From Chloroflexota bacterium (GTDB lineage: Bacteria > Chloroflexota > Dehalococcoidia > Lucifugimonadales > JADFKI01), in assembly GCA_022565015.1 (NCBI GenBank), contig JADFKI010000037.1:1-18137 (forward strand): 18,137 bases of DNA. Direction: 5' to 3'. The notes under the pieces were generated by a model. The model did not search any database and had not been told where the DNA came from. It was given only the letters and a program-made list of their open reading frames with translations. The translations under genes and the position numbers were made by a program. Below, piece by piece: positions 1-7,556 of the stretch (position 1 is its first letter; the number at the start of each line of letters is the position of its first letter).

Positions 1-1
1 C

Positions 2-88
2 CATCGGACCGCCGCAACGGAGAGCATTGTCGAAGGACCGTTAAACGTCCAAATGAGGTTTTTGGATAGGTTCTTAATGGACTGCTAG
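2..88 (+). CDS. Possible 3' end of a truncated gene at the window edge
   Basis: An open frame enters from the left edge and stops at TAG 86-88. The 28 residues visible (ending MRFLDRFLMDC) have a protein-like composition, but no family is recognisable and the stretch is too short to prove coding. It may equally be a chance open frame. Confidence 0.15.
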   Translation, partial: HRTAATESIVEGPLNVQMRFLDRFLMDC

Positions 89-698
89 AGGCGTGGATAG
101 GCAGAATTGGTGAGCCTGGGCCTGGAGTGAGGGAATCTGAGACTATCGGAGCAAGAGCACAGAAGGGCGGCCCGAGTTGAACAGGTCGAGGGGAGCTACT
201 TTTTACGGTCGGGCCTTTCCGGAAGTGGCAGGAATGCGCTGCTTACGCGACATTGCGGGCAAGGTTCCGTCCGCATCTCACGGAGCGCGGAGAGTGTAAT
301 CTCCGTGTGTCCGCAGAGCCAACACTTGTAGATACCGGCTTGTGGTCGGGCGGAACTCGGCAGCAATTCTGACTCCTGAATCTCTGAATGGATGGAATGG
401 GCAAGGGGCAGGGAGGCGCCCGGATAGCGAGGTCTTCCGTGCGTGGACCCCTCTTCTGCCCCAAAGTCACTTTACGAAGTAATCGTGTCAGAGTTGGTGA
501 AGATGAGGTGACTCTTTGTGAAAACAGTGTAGGTTTCGACCGAATTCGCTGATTCAGTTGGCCTAACACATCGTGACCGGGGTCATAACGGCAGTCATAA
601 AAGCGGATTACCGCCCCATGCGAGGGCCTGGTGTAGTCTGGCTAAGGCGAAAGTATTATTTCCGGAGGGAGCCGTTCTCGCGGGATATGGAGGAAAAA
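89..698. other. Gene-free stretch with nothing assignable
   Basis: About 600 bases hold no supported gene on either strand. The longest minus-strand open frame (243-569) is rich in Arg, Pro and Ser with no domain-like pattern and is most likely spurious. A short plus-strand frame near 240-330 encodes an HCG...CP spacing that faintly recalls a zinc-ribbon remnant but ends at a stop after about 30 residues. I see no tRNA, CRISPR or insertion sequence end. Confidence 0.4.
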
Positions 699-1016
699 TT
701 ACTCCGATAGTTCGCTCTGTCTCTCTTTGTAGGCCTGCCTCAGCTGTATCAGCACGGACTGCGGACTTTGCTCCGTGACGACTATAATCGAAGGCTGCCT
801 GTCGGAAACCTCCCTTGCGACGTAGCCTCTGTCCGCGAGGGGCAGGCTTCGTCCGAGCACCAGCGCATCGAAATTCGACGACCCGGCCATGTCGATTGCG
901 ACGGCGTCGTTAAGCGTGCCAGTCACGATATGGCCGTCTCCCTCCAAGACGCGAGTGGTGCGGTCCATGCCCTCTTGCCCCCTGGCGACTATCAGGATTC
1001 GTCTATGTTTTTGCAC
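699..1016 (-). CDS. Small receiver-like (pseudo-REC) protein without phosphoacceptor Asp
   Basis: The 105-residue product has the alternating strand-helix pattern of a response-regulator receiver domain: first strand RRILIVA (5-11), third strand FDALVLG (49-55), then a following LP, and fourth strand PSIIVVTE (75-82). The acidic pair after the first strand is replaced by ARGQ. The phosphoacceptor position is Gly55 instead of Asp, and the conserved Lys is missing. Only Thr81 remains of the active site, so phosphorylation is not expected. It would act, if at all, as a phosphorylation-independent protein-interaction module. The GTG start at 1016 is preceded by GGAG with an 8-base spacer. The gene stands alone and divergent from the MFS gene. 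Family assignment rests on pattern only; an unrelated alpha/beta fold or a decaying regulator is possible. Confidence 0.5.
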   Translation of the reverse strand: MQKHRRILIVARGQEGMDRTTRVLEGDGHIVTGTLNDAVAIDMAGSSNFDALVLGRSLPLADRGYVAREVSDRQPSIIVVTEQSPQSVLIQLRQAYKERQSELSE

Positions 1017-1429
1017 TTCTGGAGCTCCGTCTGTGATTGTCCCGCATGTTCATTGAGTCGGCCAACAGATATTAACTCAATCCCCGTCGTCACACTAGTC
1101 CCCTGGTCGGAGTATGCCGGGAACCGGCTCTCGCGGGCTGCGTTAATGGTGAAGAACGTCCGGTTTTTCGGCGACGTCGGACCGCCACGCCAGGCGAAGC
1201 CAAGCCGCTTAGGGCGAGAGCCCTCGCTCGCACATCTCCTTGAGGCCCAACCCCCTCGTGGAATTTATCGAAACGACGGGGGGCGATATCGACAACCTCG
1301 AAGAGCCGGGCATGACGGAGGGAATTGGGGATTCTTCGAGGCATCAGTGATAAGCTTGAGTGCGTTTGGCCGGCGAGCGACCGTCGGGCATGTGGGAGGA
1401 CGATAACCTATCTTGACTGAAGGACGGGT
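1017..1429. other. Divergent intergenic region upstream of MFS gene
   Basis: About 410 bases separate the pseudo-receiver gene from the MFS gene and must carry both promoters, though I see no convincing -35/-10 pair. At 1211-1224 AGGGC and GCCCT flank a GAGA loop, a small hairpin closed by a GNRA-type tetraloop. A 36-codon plus-strand frame from TTG 1240 to TGA 1350 (beginning LRPNPLVEFIETTGGD) has coding-like composition but no recognisable family and could be a gene relic. The long plus-strand frame covering 768-1406 overlaps the pseudo-receiver gene antisense and looks like a shadow. Confidence 0.35.
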
Positions 1430-2755
1430 ATGACAGAAGAAGCAGAGACGTCCCGGGCCGGTAGCAGGCCCGGCCTATTCTATGGCTGGCGTGTGGTCGC
1501 GGCGGCGTCGGTCCAGGGCATGTTCGGGAACGGCGTAGTATCCAGCGGCTTTTCCGTATTCTTTCAGTCTATCCGTCAAGAGCTTGGAGTAAGCTACACG
1601 GCCATGGCACTGGTCTTCAGTCTCGCGAGGGCTGAGGGAGGCGTAGGAGGGCCCATTGTAGGCTGGCTCGTGGACAGATATGGCGCACGCCGGATGATAC
1701 TCATTGGAGGACTCATGGGCGGCGTGGGGCTGATGGCACTCTCTCGAGCAACTACATACTGGCAGTTCGTTCTGATTTTCGTGGGTCTGGTTTCGCTGGG
1801 AAAGACAATGGGCATGGGCCAGACTCTGATGGCGGCCGTAAACCAGTGGTTCATCAGGCGCAAGGGCCTTGCCATGTCTACGCTGATGACGAGCTTCGCG
1901 GGAGGGGGCGCTATCGTAGTGCCCCTACTGGGACTGGGAATCGCGACCATCGGCTGGCGGGCAACCCTACTCTACGCCGGCATTTTCATTTTCTTATTGA
2001 CGTTGCCCGTCGCCTACGTCATCAGGAGCAAGCCGGAAGACATAGGCACCCTGCCCGACGGGGATGCATCGCCGACCACTTCGGAAGGCGGACCCGCGTC
2101 GGCGGAGACCGGGGCGAGGGCCGCGCCTACCGACTTTACGGTGCGTCAGGCTATCCGCACATCCGCCTTCTGGTTGCTGCTGATCGGCCTCACGATCCGG
2201 ACCTCGTCCACCAACGCCATCATCATACACATCTTCCCCATATTGGAAGGCGAGGGCCTGACGGAGCAGCGTGCCATCCTTTTCGTGTCCGCGATGTTTT
2301 TCTTGGCCATCCCCCTTCGATTCGGACTGGGTGTAGCGCGAGACTACCTGCCGCCGAGGAGAATTCTGTTTGTGGGAATGAACGTCGCCGCGTTATCGCT
2401 CGTGCCTTTGCTTTTATTTCAGGGAGTGGTCGGGGTGGTCATCTTCATCATAGGTTTTGCCGTTGTCGAGGGCATAACATCCACCAACTGGATCATGGTC
2501 AGCGACTACTTTGGCAGAAGCAGGTTCGCAAGCATCATGGGCCTCATGAGCTTGTTTCACAACATCGGCATGGTGATATCGCCTATCTTCAGCGGCTGGA
2601 TACGGGACACGACGGGAAGCTACAACATAGTGATGATGACCTTCATACCATTGTTCGTGATCGGCGGCATCGCGTTCGCCCTGGCACGCCCGCCCAAAAG
2701 CCCTTCGGCCTCGCCCAGGTACCTTGCCACGACCCCTGAATCAGCCGACGCTTAG
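1430..2755 (+). CDS. Major facilitator superfamily transporter, OFA/MCT-like
   Basis: The 441-residue product has about 12 hydrophobic segments and a hydrophilic central loop at roughly residues 198-243, as expected for a 6+6 MFS carrier in the cytoplasmic membrane. The N-terminus (YGWRVVAAAS near 18-27, then GFSVFF and ELGVS) resembles the oxalate/formate antiporter and monocarboxylate-type branch. The loop between helices 2 and 3 carries the MFS signature GWLVDRYGARR (78-88). A small organic anion is the likely substrate class, but no substrate can be read from the sequence. The ATG is preceded by GAAGGA with a 5-base spacer. The next gene lies 127 bases downstream on the same strand, so co-transcription is possible but not required. 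Superfamily assignment is firm; subfamily is moderate. Confidence 0.85.
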   Translation: MTEEAETSRAGSRPGLFYGWRVVAAASVQGMFGNGVVSSGFSVFFQSIRQELGVSYTAMALVFSLARAEGGVGGPIVGWLVDRYGARRMILIGGLMGGVGLMALSRATTYWQFVLIFVGLVSLGKTMGMGQTLMAAVNQWFIRRKGLAMSTLMTSFAGGGAIVVPLLGLGIATIGWRATLLYAGIFIFLLTLPVAYVIRSKPEDIGTLPDGDASPTTSEGGPASAETGARAAPTDFTVRQAIRTSAFWLLLIGLTIRTSSTNAIIIHIFPILEGEGLTEQRAILFVSAMFFLAIPLRFGLGVARDYLPPRRILFVGMNVAALSLVPLLLFQGVVGVVIFIIGFAVVEGITSTNWIMVSDYFGRSRFASIMGLMSLFHNIGMVISPIFSGWIRDTTGSYNIVMMTFIPLFVIGGIAFALARPPKSPSASPRYLATTPESADA

Positions 2756-2803
2756 GGCGTCTTCCCGCGCGGCGCATTCTCTTCTTGGCTTGCCTTTTGG
2801 GGT

Positions 2804-2825
2804 GGCCGCGCGCAGGCGAGCGGCC
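2804..2825 (+). other. Hairpin between MFS and TDGLP genes
   Basis: GGCCGC (2804-2809) and GCGGCC (2820-2825) can form a 6-bp GC-only stem with a 10-base loop. No T tract follows, so it is not a standard intrinsic terminator. It could stabilise an mRNA end or be chance in GC-rich DNA. Confidence 0.25.
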
Positions 2826-2882
2826 GATGTCAATTTCAGCCACGACCTGCTAAGATTCCGGCCATCACGGGGATAATCGAAA

Positions 2883-3896
2883 ATGGCGTCAACTTCGAAG
2901 ACATTTCAGTTCTCAGACCTTGACGAAGCCCAGGAGTACTACTACTCCGAGGGTCTTACGGACGGCCTGCCTATCGTACTGCCAACGGAGTCGAACGTTC
3001 AGGCGATGCTGGACTACGTTGGGCTAGACGGTTCGGAGGTAGTGGCGGAAGAGAGAATTCGGGGCAAGAAGTTCCTCGCGGAGAAGGTCGCCATCAACGC
3101 CGTGATGGCCGGTTGCAGGCCGGAGCATCTGCCCGTTGTCATAGCGGCGGTCAAGGGAATATCCGAGGACGCCTTCAACCTTCATGCCAACAGCACCTCG
3201 ACCAACGGAGTGGGCATCCTCGCGATCGTGAGCGGCAAGGTCGCCTCGGACGTAGGCATAAACTCCGGCACCGGAGCCATGGGACACGGTACGCGGGCCA
3301 ACGCCGCCATAGGCCGGGCCCTGGGCCTGATAAAGATCAACCTATTCGGCTCCGTCCCCGGCGAAATGGACAAGAGCACTTTTGGACATCCCGGCAAGTA
3401 CTCGTACTGCTTTGCCGAGGCCGACGACGTGATTCCGTGGGAGCCCCTGAGAGTCGAAAAAGGCTTCGGAGAGGAGTCCAGTACGGTTACCGTGATGGCG
3501 ACGGTAGCCCCGCTTCAGGTTTCCACCTACAGCTATAAGCGGCCCGAAGAGTTCCTTGCGATAGCATCGGACGCAATGCTGAGTCTAGGTCGTGGCCACG
3601 AGGAGATCGCTATCGTGCTGTCGCCGGAGGTACTGGAATACATCCGTAGCTCCGGGTGGACAAAGCCGCAGATCAAGGAGTTCGTATTTCAGAATGCCAG
3701 GCGAACCGGCGGGGAGTGGAATGCAAGCTACAGAGGTGAGCACCCCTTTTCGGGCGCTGATCTCGAAGCGGAGTTTCCCGTGGTCGAGAGCCCGGACCAC
3801 CTCACGGTAGTCGGCGCGGGAGGAGCTGCGGGCGGCTTCGTTTCGATCATTGGCTCGTGGGGCGGCATCTCCTCCGTCACAAAGGAAATCTTATAG
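2883..3896 (+). CDS. TDGLP-motif protein of unknown function, neighbour of UGSC selenoprotein
   Basis: The 337-residue, mostly soluble protein has no signal peptide or membrane segment. It contains the strongly patterned blocks TDGLPIVLPT (26-35), INAVMAGCRPEHLPVV (71-86), NSGTGAMGHGTRANAAIGRA (127-146) and FGHPGKYSYCFAE (167-179). From memory, these blocks are typical of a conserved but uncharacterised family in Actinobacteria and Chloroflexi that is often found beside UGSC proteins; I cannot verify this here. Cys78 and Cys176 sit inside the conserved blocks and are candidates for redox or catalytic residues. The start is ATG 2883 with a weak GGGGA 9 bases upstream. The UGSC gene begins about 95 bases downstream on the same strand, suggesting one transcription unit and a shared redox or detoxification role. 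No function is claimed. Confidence 0.8.
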   Translation: MASTSKTFQFSDLDEAQEYYYSEGLTDGLPIVLPTESNVQAMLDYVGLDGSEVVAEERIRGKKFLAEKVAINAVMAGCRPEHLPVVIAAVKGISEDAFNLHANSTSTNGVGILAIVSGKVASDVGINSGTGAMGHGTRANAAIGRALGLIKINLFGSVPGEMDKSTFGHPGKYSYCFAEADDVIPWEPLRVEKGFGEESSTVTVMATVAPLQVSTYSYKRPEEFLAIASDAMLSLGRGHEEIAIVLSPEVLEYIRSSGWTKPQIKEFVFQNARRTGGEWNASYRGEHPFSGADLEAEFPVVESPDHLTVVGAGGAAGGFVSIIGSWGGISSVTKEIL

Positions 3897-3992
3897 TTGA
3901 ACCAGTAGTTGACGACCGCGCGGGAGTGCATTTGAGGAGGCTCGGCGCCGAAATCGAAGATAAAATAGCCCGGAGACATCGAGGAGTTGATG

Positions 3993-4532
3993 ATGGTAAG
4001 GCTCGCGGAAAAGTTGGTCACGTTGGACCCTCGAGATGAGGCCCGACACACCGGAGAAGCTATGGCGGCCAGATCTGGTGGACTGGACGGCAAGGTCCTG
4101 GGCCTGCTGTCCAACAACAAGCCAAACTCAGAGACGCTGCTGAGCATGGTGGCGGACCTGATCAAGGACACGTACGAGCTCAAGGCGGTCGTGGAGGCCA
4201 ACAAGGGCACGCACCGCATACCGGCGCCCGCGGAGATCATCGACGACCTCGCGGAGAGATGCGATGTGGTGATCGTGGCTACCGCCGAATGAGGCAGCTG
4301 CACATCCTGCTGTATGCAGGACGCGGCAGCACTGGAGAAGAGGGGCGTGCCGTCCACCGTGCTGGTAACCAGGCCCTTCGACACCCAGGCGAGATCGATG
4401 GTTACCTTGCTCGGACTCGATGGCTATGAGTACGCCGTGATCGGGCACCCTATGGGAAGCCTGACAGAGGAAGAGGTACTGGGAAGGGCGAGAGAGGCGC
4501 TCCCACAGGTGATTGTCCAGATCGGCGGGTAA
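3993..4532 (+). CDS. UGSC-family selenoprotein with TGA-encoded selenocysteine
   Basis: The frame runs from ATG 3993 (ATG 3990 is also possible) through an in-frame TGA at 4290-4292 to TAA 4530-4532, giving 179 residues with Sec100. GAGGAG at 3981-3986 gives a 6-base spacer to 3993. The TGA is followed by GGC AGC TGC, so the site reads Sec-Gly-Ser-Cys, the defining motif of the UGSC family (Sec- or Cys-containing, function unknown, presumed redox). The upstream half (GLDGKVLGLLSNNKPNSE, then ERCDVVIVATAE) and the downstream half (QDAAALEKRGVPSTVLVT, then YAVIGHPMG) are continuous parts of one alpha/beta domain. Two further cysteines follow at 105-106 (CC). A SECIS-like hairpin begins 4 bases after the TGA. 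Sec insertion needs selA, selB, selC and selD elsewhere in the genome. The stop of the converging pilMN gene is only 23 bases away. Confidence 0.9.
4297..4330 (+). promoter_or_regulatory. Bacterial SECIS-like hairpin for Sec insertion at TGA 4290
   Basis: An outer stem GCTGC/GCAGC (4297-4301 with 4326-4330) and, after a 3x4 internal loop, an inner stem TCCTGC/GCAGGA (4305-4310 with 4316-4321) close a 5-base loop TGTAT (4311-4315). The loop has G at its second position, and 18 bases lie between the UGA and the loop. Both fit the known bacterial SECIS pattern (small apical loop with G in the first two positions, about 16-37 bases after UGA) that recruits SelB. The pairing is read by eye; no folding energy was computed. 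Confidence 0.8.
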
Positions 4533-4555
4533 TCTCTGGGCTTGGCCGGTAAGCG

Positions 4556-5995
4556 CTAGCGGTCCACGACGATGGTGAACTGCATCAGGGGATCGCTATC
4601 CTTGACCACGATGGTGTTCAACGAGGTGACGTTGACGGCCGCGAAGTCTCCGGCCTGTTCGATCAGCCCAACGTAATGAATCGCAGAAGTACGTGTCTGA
4701 GCGGTCCCGACAACGTTGATGGACTCTCCGGATATGGTTGCGCTGGCCAGGCTGACTCCGTATGGAACCTGGCCGAATACGGCGTCTAAGGCATCGACAA
4801 AGCTCATCCCCTCGCCAAGAAGATCCAGTGACTCCTCTGCCAGGTTATTGACGTCTTCCTCCAGGGAATTGATCACGGCCGTAGTATCCTCGGCATCAGC
4901 AAGCTGCTCGTTGAGATTGATGAGCCTAAAGTTCTGATCGGAGATGCGTGAGACGCCATCTACTTCGATCTGGTAGGTCAAAGTCAGGAGCGCCCCGAGG
5001 AAAACCCCTCCCAGCAACGTGAGCAAGGGCATTTTCTTGGACTTACCGGGAGCGAACCTGTCCGGAATTATGTCTAGGTCAAAGGCTTCGGATGTTTTGG
5101 AGCGATTATTGCCCGCTTTGGCATTTTCCTTCAACGCGAGTCCAACGCATGCGGTGAACTGCTGGGCTGGGAAATCGGCAGGGTACTGGAGCTCCAGTTC
5201 GAGCTCCTGCAGGGGATTGTTTATCTCGCCGGTTATCAACGCTTTGACATCGGGATCGTTGGCCAGCTTCCCAACCAGGAACAGCGGTACGTCGGGACCT
5301 ATAGGTCCGTCGGGCTGGCGGCTTGCATAGTGAGCGAGAGTTCTGGTGAGCTCTGAGGCAACGTAGGAAGCCTTGTCGCTTACGGAAAGCTCGTGTCCTC
5401 TGAAATGTAGAATTCGGGCTAATTTTAAAACTCCATCGACGACTATGGCTAGCTCAGCCTTGTCCAGTTCAATCTCACAGATGATTGCGTTTTCGCGATT
5501 TACCGCCCTGGCCAAGGCGAGGGGCTTGACGTCTATCGCAAAGGACTTCAGTCGGGCGGCCTCCAGTGCGTCCACCTGGAGGTCGACCTGGTTCTTGGAT
5601 ATGGCGACGGTCAGGTAGCGAGTCTCCGTATTTTCGTCAGAAAGGTTTGTTCGAGGCGTATAGAGCTCTCCAATCGGCAGCGGTAGCTGGCGCTCAGCCT
5701 CGTTCATGATTGATTCTTCTAGAATTTTCTTGTCCACCTGGGGCAATCGAAGAAGTCGAGGGAGAGTTCGAAGGCCGGATATTTCGAATACGACTTGCGA
5801 GCCCTTCAGGTGTTTTTCTTCCAGCAGCGCGGTAATGGCGGCGCCAAGTTCGACCGCGTCCAGGATCTGACCATCCTGTACGATATCGTCGTTTAACGGT
5901 GTTGCTCCCCATTCACGGACACGTTTTCCGTCTGTCGCGAGGTATCGAATCTCATCGGACTCGACGCTGAGAGCTATTGTCTTGTACTTAGCGAT
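4556..5995 (-). CDS. pilM/pilN: PilM-PilN fusion, type IV pilus assembly platform, ATC start
   Basis: The 479-residue product joins two proteins that are usually separate. Residues 1 to about 290 match PilM, the FtsA/actin-like cytoplasmic ring protein (ALSVESDEIRYLATDGKRV, then LPQVDKKILEESIMNEAERQ near 84-103). Residues 308-314 (DIIPDRF) correspond to the short PilN cytoplasmic peptide that normally docks into PilM. A transmembrane helix at about 323-344, a coiled coil at 345-393 and a ferredoxin-like PilN domain (about 395-479) follow. The frame has no ATG, GTG or TTG between an in-frame stop at 6080-6082 and TTG 5746, which would cut off 83 residues of clear PilM sequence. ATC at 5995-5993, giving M-A-K-Y-K-T, has GGAG 7 bases upstream and is the best start. 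A sequence error turning ATG into ATC is the main alternative. The gene is last in the pilus operon, 34 bases after pilO. Confidence 0.85.
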   Translation of the reverse strand: MAKYKTIALSVESDEIRYLATDGKRVREWGATPLNDDIVQDGQILDAVELGAAITALLEEKHLKGSQVVFEISGLRTLPRLLRLPQVDKKILEESIMNEAERQLPLPIGELYTPRTNLSDENTETRYLTVAISKNQVDLQVDALEAARLKSFAIDVKPLALARAVNRENAIICEIELDKAELAIVVDGVLKLARILHFRGHELSVSDKASYVASELTRTLAHYASRQPDGPIGPDVPLFLVGKLANDPDVKALITGEINNPLQELELELQYPADFPAQQFTACVGLALKENAKAGNNRSKTSEAFDLDIIPDRFAPGKSKKMPLLTLLGGVFLGALLTLTYQIEVDGVSRISDQNFRLINLNEQLADAEDTTAVINSLEEDVNNLAEESLDLLGEGMSFVDALDAVFGQVPYGVSLASATISGESINVVGTAQTRTSAIHYVGLIEQAGDFAAVNVTSLNTIVVKDSDPLMQFTIVVDR

Positions 5996-6000
5996 TGTTT

Positions 6001-6006
6001 CTCTCC
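6001..6006 (-). promoter_or_regulatory. Ribosome binding site supporting the ATC start of pilMN
   Basis: On the minus strand GGAGAG lies with GGAG 7 bases before ATC 5995-5993. It is the only good Shine-Dalgarno sequence between the pilO stop (6032-6030) and the conserved PilM N-terminus, and it positions translation exactly at MAKYKT. Confidence 0.6.
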
Positions 6007-6029
6007 GAGGCGTTAGATGCCGGTTCGAC

Positions 6030-6674
6030 CTAGTCTTCTTCGATAGCCTCCACCCTCGCGAAGACGGACAACAGCAGCGTTACATCCAGGCTGTCGTCGG
6101 CTTGGCCGGTAGGGCTGGTTTGTGAGTTCGTAGTTGACTCCGATGTGGAGGCAATGTCTCTGATATCCAGTCGATCGAGCCGTGAGGCGTCGATATAGCC
6201 GTCCTCCAGCTCCGCAAGAAACTCGCGGAGGGAGTTAACATCGCCTTCAAGATGTGCTTCGATCGATAGAGTGTCGTAGATATGCGTTCCTACCTCGTTT
6301 CCCGAGCCCGGCTGGGTCGTAATGTCCGTGACCCGCATGTTAACCCTCTCGGCCAGCTGTATTATCCTGGTCACGGTGGAGGGGCCGCTCAGCTTCTTCG
6401 GAAACTCGGCCTGGAGTTCCTTGAGGCGGATTTCGTTCTCGTTTGTGCGGGCCTGGCGGCGCTGGGCGTTGTCTAGCTTGTTGAGGTATCTGGTAGCCTC
6501 GGACGTCTCGAAAGCCAACGCCTCGCCGTCGCTGATTCTTTGAACGTGGCGCATTCCAATGATGGTGTGCCCCGCGACCGCCACAACGATGACAACGACC
6601 CCGAAGACCCACAGATTATCGGTGAGCCACGCCAGCTTATTGGGCTTCTGTTTAGGTTCAGTCTCAGTTGACAC
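6030..6674 (-). CDS. pilO: PilO-like type IV pilus inner-membrane protein
   Basis: The 214-residue protein has a short cytoplasmic tail, one transmembrane helix (about 21-42), a charged coiled coil (about 45-92) and a C-terminal ferredoxin-like region (about 95-214). This is the PilO/GspM layout. PilO pairs with PilN through the coiled coil and periplasmic-side domain to form the alignment subcomplex. Position directly before pilMN supports the call. A Ser/Thr-rich insert (about 175-195) interrupts the C-terminal domain before its last strand and may be a surface loop. The start is GTG 6674 with AGGGG about 6 bases upstream, 21 bases after the preceding prepilin-like gene. Primary sequence of PilO is weakly conserved, so the call rests on architecture and order. 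Confidence 0.75.
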   Translation of the reverse strand: MSTETEPKQKPNKLAWLTDNLWVFGVVVIVVAVAGHTIIGMRHVQRISDGEALAFETSEATRYLNKLDNAQRRQARTNENEIRLKELQAEFPKKLSGPSTVTRIIQLAERVNMRVTDITTQPGSGNEVGTHIYDTLSIEAHLEGDVNSLREFLAELEDGYIDASRLDRLDIRDIASTSESTTNSQTSPTGQADDSLDVTLLLSVFARVEAIEED

Positions 6675-6695
6675 TCGGGCCCCTGTCAGTCAAGG

Positions 6696-7556
6696 TCAGC
6701 CTTGTTCCCACGAGAGCACGGTCACCTGTCCCTGGTCGATAGTCACGACTGACGTAGTCGTAACACCCCCGACGCTGGTGACGATCTCGTAGGTTGGGGG
6801 TCTTATGATATTGATGTCGTCGGCGAAGAACTTGTCACCACCGTTGTCCAGCTTTGCATCGAACTTGATACGCGTCTGATTGGATAGTGTGTATCCAGTC
6901 AGGTCTATATCACGAAAATAGTAGATATCGTCACTATCATCGGCGTCCCAGGTATACAGCGTAGACCAGTTCTGGCCGTCCGGGCTCAGCTTAAGCTCCA
7001 CCTCGTCATCGGCTTCGAAGATCTTGATACGAGCCCAGAACTGGATTTTCACACTTGGGGGCTGGTCGAAAAGGTCAACCTGTCGGCTTGCGGCACCATC
7101 GACGGCCCTGAGCCTGATGTGGTAGCCACCCTCATAGGGCTGTTCAGCGCTTGTGACCGAAGTCATGCCGGAGCTCGACCAGCTGTTCAGCCAACCAGTA
7201 CCACCCGTCCAGCCGCCGCTTTCCAGGTTATCGGATGCCAACATGGTGCCAAGGTTCGTCACGGTTACGCTGACCGTTTCACCATTGATTGGCGCACCCA
7301 TGTCGTACGTCGTGGAATCGTCCTTGTTAGGGATTTCATCCGCAAGGTCATCGAAAGTAAGGTCCCAGATTGCGTCTTCTATACCAGCATCTCCCGAATA
7401 GTCTCCCGAGTCGGCAAGGCCGATCCTCTGTGATATAAGTAACCCTGTCGACACGCTGTTAAGCAGTGGGACTATGAGTATAGACCCGGCCAACAGCAAG
7501 ATCATGGCCATCGGCAATATTACGCCGGATTCGCTATTTAACAGCTTCCTCATCAT
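6696..7556 (-). CDS. GspK/PilX-like prepilin with jelly-roll C-terminal domain (paralogue 2)
   Basis: The 286-residue protein begins with a short leader and SESG-VILPMAM, a prepilin peptidase-like site cutting after Gly11, then a hydrophobic helix (12-35). Position +5 is Met16 instead of the usual Glu, as in GspK-type minor pilins. The N-terminal block GDAGIEDAIWDL is shared with its neighbour. Residues from about 110 (SDNLESGGWTGGTGW) to about 250 (DKFFADDINII) have the spacing of a jelly-roll, carbohydrate-binding-like beta-sandwich: QFWARIKIFEADDEVEL, SPDGQNWSTL, DIDLTGYTLS. It is likely an extracellular minor pilin at or near the tip, perhaps an adhesin. GGAGGGG sits 5 bases before ATG 7556; ATG 7553 is equally possible. 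It lies 21 bases before pilO and 228 bases after its paralogue. Confidence 0.75.
   Translation of the reverse strand: MMRKLLNSESGVILPMAMILLLAGSILIVPLLNSVSTGLLISQRIGLADSGDYSGDAGIEDAIWDLTFDDLADEIPNKDDSTTYDMGAPINGETVSVTVTNLGTMLASDNLESGGWTGGTGWLNSWSSSGMTSVTSAEQPYEGGYHIRLRAVDGAASRQVDLFDQPPSVKIQFWARIKIFEADDEVELKLSPDGQNWSTLYTWDADDSDDIYYFRDIDLTGYTLSNQTRIKFDAKLDNGGDKFFADDINIIRPPTYEIVTSVGGVTTTSVVTIDQGQVTVLSWEQG

Noticed and set aside
243..569. Minus-strand 108-residue open frame.
   Set aside because: It has a skewed Arg/Pro/Ser composition, no domain-like hydrophobic pattern and no convincing ribosome site.
624..649. tRNA-like D-arm sequence (TAGTCTGGCTAAGGC).
   Set aside because: No anticodon arm, T arm or acceptor stem can be formed around it.
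768..1406. Plus-strand 212-residue open frame.
   Set aside because: It overlaps the better-supported pseudo-receiver gene antisense and shows no recognisable fold pattern.
1846..2739. Long alternate frame inside the MFS gene.
   Set aside because: It is rich in His and Arg, has no membrane segments, and is a typical shadow of a GC-rich membrane-protein gene.
3987..4292. A complete 101-residue gene ending at TGA 4290, followed by a separate gene from 4314.
   Set aside because: The two frames are in phase, the junction spells Sec-Gly-Ser-Cys, a SECIS-like hairpin follows, and neither half has its own matching ribosome site and domain boundary. TTG 3987 also lies directly against the Shine-Dalgarno, so it is unlikely to be the start.
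4556..5746. pilMN starting at TTG 5746 as a 396-residue protein.
   Set aside because: This would remove the conserved first strands of the PilM domain (83 residues of clear PilM sequence lie upstream in frame), and no good ribosome site precedes the TTG.
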